A DNA stretch of 64,000 nt from Hyphomicrobiales bacterium (GTDB lineage: Bacteria; Pseudomonadota; Alphaproteobacteria; Rhizobiales; Rhizobiaceae): the NCBI GenBank assembly GCA_017305835.1, contig JAFKJY010000043.1, forward strand, positions 20,516 through 84,515. Reading direction: 5' to 3'. The position numbers and the translations under genes were made by a program. Shown here one piece after another: positions 57,744 through 64,000 of the stretch. The first letter of the stretch is position 1. Every line of letters begins with the position of its first letter. The notes beneath the pieces are model-generated. The model was given only the letters and a program-made list of their open reading frames with translations, was not told the DNA's origin and made no database searches.

Positions 57744-58688
57744 ATGAGATTCAGCCTTTTCGACGCGCCCGAGCGCGAGCCCAGCCAGTTCGTCGGCTTC
57801 GCCGGCAACGTCATCGACCGGCAGGCGGAGAACCGCAGCGACGACTGCCTGGAACGGGCGCTGGCCGATCCTTCCGCGCGCATCATGCTCAGCCGCGGCG
57901 GCCGGCTGCACCTGAAGATGGCGCCCGGCGGCGGGTTCGAGGCCTACCATACGGCGGAAGAGGCGCGGCGGCTGGGCGCCAAGCTGGAGCACGGCGTGCT
58001 GCTCGGCATGTCGGCCGCCGGCCCGGTTATCGCCGCACCCGCCGCGCTCGATCCCGAGCAGCTTCCCGAAGGTATGAAGGCGATCGACCATCGCTCGATC
58101 TACGTGCAGGAGCTGTTCGGGCCGGACACGCTGGGGGCGCTGGCGCAGGGCGCGGCGCTGCTGACATGGCATGCCAACCACCGCTTCTGCGGCCGCTGCG
58201 GCGCGCCGACCGAGCCGCGCATCGGCGGCTACAAGCGGGTGTGCACCGCGTGCGCGGCCGAGCTCTTCCCGCGCACAGACCCGGTGGCGATCATGCTGGC
58301 GGTGACGCGCGACCGCTGCCTGCTCGGCCGCAGCCCGCATTTCGCGCCGAAGTCCTATTCGGCGCTGGCCGGCTTCATCGAGCCGGGCGAGACGATCGAG
58401 AACGCGGTGCGCCGCGAGGTGCTGGAGGAATCCGGCATCCGCCTCGGCCGCGTCGTCTACCACGCCAGCCAGCCCTGGCCGTTCCCCTACTCGCTGATGA
58501 TCGGCTGCTTCGGCGAGGCGGTCAGCGAGGAGATCTCCTTCGACGGCAAGGAGCTGGAGGACTGCCGCTGGTTTTTCCGCGACGAGGTGCGCTCGATCAT
58601 CGCCGGCACGCACCCCGACGGTCTCGTCATCCCGCCCAGAGGCGCCATCGCCAGCCACCTGATCCGGGCCTGGGCCGAAACCGACTGA
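57744..58688 (+). CDS. nudC: NAD(+) diphosphatase / RNA deNADding Nudix hydrolase
   Basis: The 314-aa protein has an N-terminal domain, a zinc ribbon (C149, C152, C167, C170), and a Nudix domain with the box G-x5-E-x7-REVLEES-G (210-232) and the NADH-specific motif SQPWPFP (242-248). It hydrolyses NADH or NAD to mononucleotides and can remove NAD caps from RNA. All catalytic residues are present. It follows the HIT gene closely and is itself followed by a perfect hairpin. Confidence 0.96.
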   Translation: MRFSLFDAPEREPSQFVGFAGNVIDRQAENRSDDCLERALADPSARIMLSRGGRLHLKMAPGGGFEAYHTAEEARRLGAKLEHGVLLGMSAAGPVIAAPAALDPEQLPEGMKAIDHRSIYVQELFGPDTLGALAQGAALLTWHANHRFCGRCGAPTEPRIGGYKRVCTACAAELFPRTDPVAIMLAVTRDRCLLGRSPHFAPKSYSALAGFIEPGETIENAVRREVLEESGIRLGRVVYHASQPWPFPYSLMIGCFGEAVSEEISFDGKELEDCRWFFRDEVRSIIAGTHPDGLVIPPRGAIASHLIRAWAETD

Positions 58689-58702
58689 CGCCCCCGGGGC
58701 CT

Positions 58703-58730
58703 TGCCACACAAGAAAACTCTTGTGTGGCA
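58703..58730. terminator. Hairpin between convergent nudC and pheA
   Basis: TGCCACACAAGA and TCTTGTGTGGCA form a perfect 12-bp stem with an AAAC loop. It stands between two convergent genes and may end transcription from both sides, although neither side has a T-run. Confidence 0.5.
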
Positions 58731-58745
58731 GAGCGTTGGCCGCCC

Positions 58746-59609
58746 TCAGTCGCCCATTGTCTTCTGGCTCAGGCGGAAGGGGTGGGCGTCGTAGACGCCG
58801 AGGATGCGGACCTCGCGCGAGAAGAAGTGCAGCTCCTTCAGCGCCTGCGCGACGTTGGCATCGTCGGGATGGCCTTCGATGTCGGCGTAGAACTGGGTGG
58901 CGAAGAAGGTGCCGCCGAGCTGGTAGCTCTCCAGCTTGGTCATGTTGACGCCGTTGGTGGCGAAGCCGCCCATCGCCTTGTAGAGCGCGGCCGGGATGTT
59001 GTGCACGCGGAAGACGAAGGTCGTCATCATCAGCCGGTCGGGTCCGGTGCGCGGCGCCCAGGCCTTGGTCTTGGACAGCACGACGAAGCGGGTGACGTTG
59101 TTCTCGGCGTCCTCGACGTTGTCGGCGAGGATGTCGAGCCCGTAGAGCTTGGCCGCCAGCGGCGGGGCGAGCGCGGCCCAGCTCCGCTCCTTCTCGTCGG
59201 CGACCATGCGCGCCGCGCCCGCCGTGTCGCCCGCGACCAGCGGCTTCCAGCGGTTCTTGCGGATGATCTTGCGGCACTGGCCGAGCGCGTGGATGTGGCT
59301 GTGGACCGACCTGATCTCCTCCATCTTCACCCCGGGCAGCACCATCAGGCTGAAGTGGATGGGCAGGAAGTACTCGCCGACGATGTAGAGGCGCGATTCG
59401 GGCAGCAGATGGTGGATGTCGGCGACGCGGCCGGCGATCGTGTTCTCGATCGGGATCATGGCGAGGTCGGCCTTGCCCGTCTCGACCGCCGCGAAGGCGT
59501 CCTCGAAGGTGGCGCAGGGCAGCGGCTCCATGGCCGGGTACATGTCGCGGCAAGCCGCGTCGGAGTTGGCTCCAGGTTCACCCTGGAAGGCAATCTTGTT
59601 GGTGGTCAT
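58746..59609 (-). CDS. pheA: Prephenate dehydratase
   Basis: The 287-aa enzyme converts prephenate to phenylpyruvate in phenylalanine synthesis. The catalytic domain (about 5-185) has AFQGEPGANSD, the segment IPIENTIAGRVADIHHLL and the NVTRFVVL motif with the catalytic threonine. The ACT domain (about 200-275) with GVNMTKLESYQLG should give feedback inhibition by phenylalanine. There is no chorismate mutase domain. No strong ribosome binding site is visible. It diverges from cycM across a 331-bp gap. Confidence 0.96.
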   Translation of the reverse strand: MTTNKIAFQGEPGANSDAACRDMYPAMEPLPCATFEDAFAAVETGKADLAMIPIENTIAGRVADIHHLLPESRLYIVGEYFLPIHFSLMVLPGVKMEEIRSVHSHIHALGQCRKIIRKNRWKPLVAGDTAGAARMVADEKERSWAALAPPLAAKLYGLDILADNVEDAENNVTRFVVLSKTKAWAPRTGPDRLMMTTFVFRVHNIPAALYKAMGGFATNGVNMTKLESYQLGGTFFATQFYADIEGHPDDANVAQALKELHFFSREVRILGVYDAHPFRLSQKTMGD

Positions 59610-59940
59610 CGATCTGACTTTTCAGGAAGGAAAATGCGGGGCGTGAAGGGGAAAAATGCCGGGCGTCCGGACGTCGCGCGAACGCTCAGCAGCGACTAAA
59701 TCGGCCGCCGGTCACGCAACCCCGGAATATGCGAAACGCCTTCAAAAACCTGCCTCCCACGCCGCCAGCGAAGTGGCAAAACGTCTCACTGGGCAACGCC
59801 CTTATATGTGTTGCAACCGCAGAGTAAAAGACCTAGTTTCCGCGCGATTTCGCCGGCGGTCGCCGGATACCGACATGAAGTCGTGGAGAGGGGCGCCCGC
59901 GGGGAGCGCGCCGCGGCTTCCCAAGGGAGCGTTGGGCAAT
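59610..59940. other. Divergent intergenic region of pheA and cycM
   Basis: These 331 bp hold the 5' regions of both genes. TTATAT at 59802-59807 could be a -10 box for cycM, but I see no matching -35. An in-frame ATG at 59875 is an alternative cycM start. I found no RNA gene, repeat or conserved ORF here. Confidence 0.5.
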
Positions 59941-60618
59941 ATGGATTCATTTGAAGTCAACAAGCTGATCGGCGCCTTCCTCGGCACCGTGTTCGTCATC
60001 TTCACGATCACGCTGCTGTCCGATTCGATCTTCGCGACCCATGCCCCCGAGAAGCCCGGCTATGCGATCGAGGCCGCCGAGGCCGAGGCCGGCGCTGCGA
60101 CCGGCGCGGCCGAATCCGGCGAGGACCGCTTCGTCGAGATCCTCGCCGGGATCGGCTCCGCCAACCCCGACGCCGGCGCCAACACCTTCAAGAAGTGCCA
60201 GGCCTGCCACGACGGCACCAAGGGCGGCCCGAACAAGGTCGGCCCGAACCTGTGGGGCATCGTCGACCGGCCGATCGCCTCGCACGAGGGCTTCTCCTAT
60301 TCGGGCGCGATGAAGGAGTTCTCCGAGGGCGGCTCCAAGCACTGGACCTTCGAGAACCTCGCCCACTTCCTGCACGGCCCGAAGGCCTTCGTCCCCGGCA
60401 CCGCGATGGCGTTCGCCGGCGTGAAGGACCCCAAGGCCGAGTCCGACCTGCTCGCCTTCCTGCGCACGCTGGCCGACACGCCGGCACCGCTGCCCGAGGC
60501 CGCTCCGGCCGCCGCTGCGCCCGCCAACGGGGAAGCCGCGCCGGCCAACGGCCAGGCAGCCCCGGCCGCCGAGGGCGCGCAGCAGCCCGCCGCCGGACAG
60601 GCCGAGCCGAGCAAGTAG
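59941..60618 (+). CDS. cycM: Membrane-anchored cytochrome c (CycM type)
   Basis: The 225-aa protein has an N-terminal membrane anchor (about 10-27), an alanine/glutamate-rich linker and a class I cytochrome c domain with heme motif CQACH (86-90), conserved KVGPNLWGIVDRP and the axial M156 (GTAMAF). CycM passes electrons from complex III to the aa3 oxidase in rhizobia. A tail of about 45 residues rich in Ala, Pro and Gly follows the domain. The start at 59941 gives the normal MDSFEVNKLIGAFLG beginning. Confidence 0.94.
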   Translation: MDSFEVNKLIGAFLGTVFVIFTITLLSDSIFATHAPEKPGYAIEAAEAEAGAATGAAESGEDRFVEILAGIGSANPDAGANTFKKCQACHDGTKGGPNKVGPNLWGIVDRPIASHEGFSYSGAMKEFSEGGSKHWTFENLAHFLHGPKAFVPGTAMAFAGVKDPKAESDLLAFLRTLADTPAPLPEAAPAAAAPANGEAAPANGQAAPAAEGAQQPAAGQAEPSK

Positions 60619-60641
60619 GCTCCGCCCAAATCCGATTTCGC

Positions 60642-60670
60642 AAAAAAGCCGGGTTCGCCCGGCTTTTTTT
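60642..60670 (+). terminator. Intrinsic terminator after cycM
   Basis: AAAAAAGCCGGG and CCCGGCTTTTTT form a 12-bp stem with a TTCG tetraloop and end in seven T. The flanking A and T runs suit termination in either direction, but the only gene ending here is cycM. Confidence 0.92.
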
Positions 60671-60781
60671 ATGCGCCCGTGGGGCGACGCGCCGGTGCGG
60701 TGCTTTCATTCGGCGCGCGGTCCACTACTCTAGCATCGCAGCGACCGCGATCGGCGGATCACGCAACCACAAGGGGGACAG

Positions 60782-62710
60782 ATGCCCGTTCGGCTCCGTG
60801 ACGTCGTGATGGCCCTCGCCGGGCTCGCCCTCATCGCGACCCATGCCCAGGCGCAGGAATGGCGAACCATCTCCTCGCTGATCGACGAGGACATCGAGCA
60901 CAAGACCTTCGAGCGCTACGACTACGTCAACCCCGACGCCCCGAAGGGCGGCACGCTCAACCTGATCGCGACGGGCAGCTTCGACAGCTTCAACCCCTTC
61001 ATCGTGCGCGGCACGCCGGCGGCCGGGCTGACCGCCTTCGGCGGCGGCCTGCTCTACGACACGCTGATGCAGCAGTCGGTGTCCGAGCCGAGCACGAACC
61101 TTCCGCTGATCGCCGACGCGTTCAAGTATCCGGACGACTATTCCTCGGCGACCTACCGCATCAATCCAAAGGCGACGTTCCAGGACGGCACCCCGATCAC
61201 CGCCGAGGACGTGGTGTGGTCGTTCGAGAAGCTGAAGCAGTACAGCCAGATGTACAACCGCTACTACGCCAACGTGACCGAGGCGGTGGCGGTGTCCGAC
61301 CACGAGGTCGAGTTCCGCTTCGACCAGAAGGGCAACCGCGAGCTGCCGCACATCCTCGGCGACCTCGCGGTGCTGCCGAAGCAATGGTGGGAAGGCACCG
61401 ATGCCAAGGGCAACAAGCGCGACATCAGCCAGCCGACGCTGGAGCGGCCGCTCGGCTCCGGCCCCTACCGCATCGCCAGCTTCAAGCCGGGCGCGGAGGT
61501 CGTCTGGGAGCGGGTGAAGGACTATTGGGCGGTCGGCGAGCCGGTCAACATCGGCCGCAACAACTGGGACCGCGAGCGCTTCACCTATTTCCAGGACGAC
61601 AACGCCGCCTGGCAGGCCTTCACCAAGGGCGGCTACCAGGATTTCCGCGCCGAGAACCGCGCGCAGCGCTGGGCCAAGGACTACAACTTCCCCGCCGTGC
61701 AGGCCGGCGACGTCGTGCGCAAGGAGTTCCCGCAGGCCTCGGGCGAGCCGATGCAGGGCTTCGTGCTCAACACGCGGCGGCCGCTGTTCCAGGACCGGCG
61801 CGTGCGCGAGGCCTTCACCTGGGCCTTCGATTTCGAGTCCATGAACCGCACGCTGTTCTACGGCTTCTATACGCGCACCGACAGCTATTTCGAGGGCGGC
61901 GACCTGGCTTCCAGCGGGCTGCCGACCGGCAAGGAGCTCGCAATCCTCGAGCCCTATCGCGACAAGCTGCCGCCGGAGGTGTTCGACAAGGAATTCAAGC
62001 TACCGGTCTACGGCACGCCGCAGGCGACGCGCGAAAACCTCGGCGAGGCCGCCCGGCTGCTCAAGGAGGCCGGATGGGCGCGGCCGCCGGCGCCCGGCAT
62101 CTGGCAGCGCGTGCTGTCATGGGTGGGGCTCGCCACCCTGCCCGACCCGAGCGTGCTGGTGAACGCGGCCGGCCAGCCGTTCCGCATCGAGTTCCTCGGC
62201 GACGACCCGACGGACGAGCGCGTCATGAAACCGTTCGTCGACAATCTGCGCCTGCTCGGCGTCGGCGCCTCGATCCGCATCGTCGATTCCAACCAGTACA
62301 TCAACCGCTTCCGCAATTTCGACTTCGACGTGGTGGTGGCCGTGCTCGCGCAGTCGCAATCGCCCGGCAACGAGCAGCGGGACTTCTTCTCCTCGGCCGC
62401 CGCCGACCAGCCCGATTCGCGCAACCTCGCCGGCATCAGGGACCCGATCGTCGACAAGCTGGTGGACAAGGTGATCTTCGCCGAGAACCGCGAAGACCTC
62501 GTGGCCGCCACCCACGCGCTCGACCGGGTGCTCTTGTGGGGCTACTACATCGTGCCGCACTGGCACCTGCCGAAGGTGTGGATGGCCTACTGGAACAAGT
62601 TCGGCATCCCCGAGAAGCAGCCGGCCTATCTCGGCGTCGACGTCCAGTCGTGGTGGATCGACCCGGAGCGGGAGGCGGCACTGGCGAAGAAATACGGGAG
62701 CGCCAATTGA
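60782..62710 (+). CDS. ABC transporter extracellular solute-binding protein (YejA-like)
   Basis: The 642-aa periplasmic protein has a Sec signal (1-24, cleaved after AQA) and the SBP_bac_5 fold of oligopeptide-binding proteins: YDYVNPDAPKGGTLN, the TITAEDVVWSFEKL region and PDSRNLAGIRDPIVDKLVDKVI. The YejA subgroup, which binds peptides such as microcin C in E. coli, fits its length and N terminus. Its stop overlaps the TTG of a second binding protein gene, so both belong to one transporter operon that continues past the window. Confidence 0.93.
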   Translation: MPVRLRDVVMALAGLALIATHAQAQEWRTISSLIDEDIEHKTFERYDYVNPDAPKGGTLNLIATGSFDSFNPFIVRGTPAAGLTAFGGGLLYDTLMQQSVSEPSTNLPLIADAFKYPDDYSSATYRINPKATFQDGTPITAEDVVWSFEKLKQYSQMYNRYYANVTEAVAVSDHEVEFRFDQKGNRELPHILGDLAVLPKQWWEGTDAKGNKRDISQPTLERPLGSGPYRIASFKPGAEVVWERVKDYWAVGEPVNIGRNNWDRERFTYFQDDNAAWQAFTKGGYQDFRAENRAQRWAKDYNFPAVQAGDVVRKEFPQASGEPMQGFVLNTRRPLFQDRRVREAFTWAFDFESMNRTLFYGFYTRTDSYFEGGDLASSGLPTGKELAILEPYRDKLPPEVFDKEFKLPVYGTPQATRENLGEAARLLKEAGWARPPAPGIWQRVLSWVGLATLPDPSVLVNAAGQPFRIEFLGDDPTDERVMKPFVDNLRLLGVGASIRIVDSNQYINRFRNFDFDVVVAVLAQSQSPGNEQRDFFSSAAADQPDSRNLAGIRDPIVDKLVDKVIFAENREDLVAATHALDRVLLWGYYIVPHWHLPKVWMAYWNKFGIPEKQPAYLGVDVQSWWIDPEREAALAKKYGSAN

Positions 62711-64000
62711 GGCGCCTGCCCTGGCTCAGCCGGCGCAGCTTCCTGGCCCTCGGAAGTGCGGCGCTGGCGAGCCCGCTGCTGCCGCGGCTTTCCCCGGCCG
62801 CCCCGCCGACGGGACGGCCGCTCTACGGCATCTCGACCTTCGGCGATCTCAAATATGCCGAGGGCTTCGACCATTTCGACTATGCCTCGCCCGAGGCGCC
62901 GGCCGGCGGCACCTTCGTCTTCTCGCCGTCCTACTGGTTCTTCAACCAGTCGCCGCTGACCTTCAACACGCTCAACACCTTCGTGCCGCGCGGCGACGCG
63001 CCGCCACGCATGGAGATGTGCCACGACACGCTGATGGCCGGCTCGCTCGACGAGCCGGACTCCTTCTACGGCCTGCTCGCCGAGACGGTGACGATCGCGC
63101 CCGACGGCAACAGCTTCACCTTCCGCCTGCGCCCCGAGGCGCGCTTCCACGACGGCAGCCCGGTCACCGCGCAGGACGTGGCCTTCACCTTCGCCGCCCT
63201 GAAGGAGAAGGGCCATCCGGCCTTTTCGTTGCCGCTCGCCGAGATGGTCGAGGCGGTGGCCGAGAATGAGCGCGACGTCCGCATCGGCTTCGACGGCAGG
63301 CAGTCGCCGCAGACGCTCTTCGCCATCGCCATCTATCCGGTGCTGTCGAAGGCCTGGTTCGCCGACAACCCGTTCGACGGCTCGCAGCTCAAGGCGCCGC
63401 TCGGCTGCGGCCCCTACCGGGTCGGCCGGTTCGTCGCCGGCCAGTTCATCGAATATGACAGGGTTGCCGACTATTGGGCGCGCGACCTCGGCATCAATCG
63501 CGGCCTCAACCATTTCGACCGCATCCGCGTGGAGTTCTATCGCGACCGGCAGGCCGGTTTCGAGGCGTTCAAGAAGGGCGACATACACTATCGCGAGGAG
63601 GCCACGGCGCGCGTCTGGGCCACCGGCTACGACTTTCCCGCGCTCGCCCAGGGCAAGGTGACCAAGCGAGAGTTCGAGAGCGAGCATCGGCCGCTGATGC
63701 AGGCCTGGGCGCTGAACCAGCGCCGGGAGCGCTTCGCCGACCCGAAGATGCGCGAGGCGATCGCGCTGTGCTTCGACTTCGAGTGGACCAACCGCAACCT
63801 GTTCTACGACGCCTATCAACGGGCGCAGTCCTGCTTCGAGAAATCCGACTTCAAGGCCGAAGGCATGCCGTCCGCGGCGGAGCTGGCGCTGCTGGAGCCG
63901 CTGCGCGGCGACATCCCGGAAGCCGCGTTCGGCGAGGCGGTCCTCCAGGCGGTGTCGGACGGCTCAGGGCGCGACCGCGCGCGGCTGCAGCAGGCGCGCG
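62707..64000 (+). CDS. Second YejA-like solute-binding protein, partial
   Basis: A TTG start overlapping the previous stop opens a frame that stays open to the window edge (431 codons seen). It begins with a Tat-type signal (LSRRSFLALGSAALASP) and continues with YGISTFGDLKYAEGFDHFDY, GGTFVFSP, then SPVTAQDVAFTFAAL, the usual oligopeptide-binding fold. It is a paralogue of the preceding protein, which has a Sec signal instead. The rest of the gene and probably yejB, yejE and yejF permease genes lie beyond 64000. Confidence 0.9.
   Translation, partial: MRRLPWLSRRSFLALGSAALASPLLPRLSPAAPPTGRPLYGISTFGDLKYAEGFDHFDYASPEAPAGGTFVFSPSYWFFNQSPLTFNTLNTFVPRGDAPPRMEMCHDTLMAGSLDEPDSFYGLLAETVTIAPDGNSFTFRLRPEARFHDGSPVTAQDVAFTFAALKEKGHPAFSLPLAEMVEAVAENERDVRIGFDGRQSPQTLFAIAIYPVLSKAWFADNPFDGSQLKAPLGCGPYRVGRFVAGQFIEYDRVADYWARDLGINRGLNHFDRIRVEFYRDRQAGFEAFKKGDIHYREEATARVWATGYDFPALAQGKVTKREFESEHRPLMQAWALNQRRERFADPKMREAIALCFDFEWTNRNLFYDAYQRAQSCFEKSDFKAEGMPSAAELALLEPLRGDIPEAAFGEAVLQAVSDGSGRDRARLQQAR

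Overview
The window is about 64 kb of GC-rich (roughly 65-70 percent) chromosome from an alphaproteobacterium, most likely a member of the Hyphomicrobiales close to the Mesorhizobium/Aquamicrobium group. The evidence is the rhizobial order of housekeeping genes (rpmH-rnpA-yidC-engB, dapD-dapE-truA-fmt-def, dnaX-ybaB-recR with the SRP RNA gene upstream of dnaX), an iolCDEB inositol operon, a CycM-type cytochrome, and a palindromic mosaic repeat of rhizobial style. Nothing indicates a phage, plasmid or genomic island core; accessory genes are small insertions into conserved neighbourhoods.

Layout. (1) 180-11985, minus strand: a 12-gene operon for Alternative Complex III (actA-F) followed by an uncharacterised membrane protein, a SCO copper chaperone and an A2-type caa3 cytochrome c oxidase. 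Every one of its 11 gene junctions overlaps. Together the products should carry electrons from quinol through ActABCDEF to the fused cytochrome c domain of CoxB and on to oxygen. (2) 12169-22455: a small upstream ORF coupled to an SDR dehydrogenase, then myo-inositol catabolism on the minus strand (iolG, and iolC-iolD-iolE-iolB), then a fused acyl-CoA synthetase/acetyltransferase. (3) 22557-27906, plus strand: a small charged protein, a YeeE/DUF6691 sulfur transporter pair, then rpmH, rnpA, yidC, a CatB-like acetyltransferase and engB. (4) 27916-33896: accessory metabolism (msrB, two flavin monooxygenase-like genes, a CAP lipoprotein, a HAD hydrolase, a molybdopterin-fold protein, rmuC). (5) 33999-43614: def, a FitAB/VapBC-type toxin-antitoxin pair, fmt, a GNAT gene and truA on plus; the lysine genes dapE and dapD with DUF805 proteins on minus; a LOG-family gene; DUF817 and a pyrimidine 5'-nucleotidase. 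(6) 43730-52733: a diguanylate cyclase, a TetR/MFS drug efflux pair, a DMT transporter, argB with DUF2442, an amidase, and an ECF sigma/anti-sigma pair followed by a fasciclin protein. (7) 52777-57179, minus: dnaX-ybaB-recR-mltB and the SRP RNA gene. (8) 57295-64000: a HIT protein, nudC, pheA, cycM and two tandem YejA-like solute-binding proteins, the second running off the window.

The points most worth a second look are the completely overlapped ACIII-caa3 operon with its unexplained 155-aa member; the arrangement of engB (plus strand) and argB (minus strand), which looks like the two ends of a roughly 21-kb inversion; the toxin-antitoxin module lodged between def and fmt with a tandem operator; the octamer arrays in opposite orientation between ybaB and recR; and the mosaic palindromic element beside argB.
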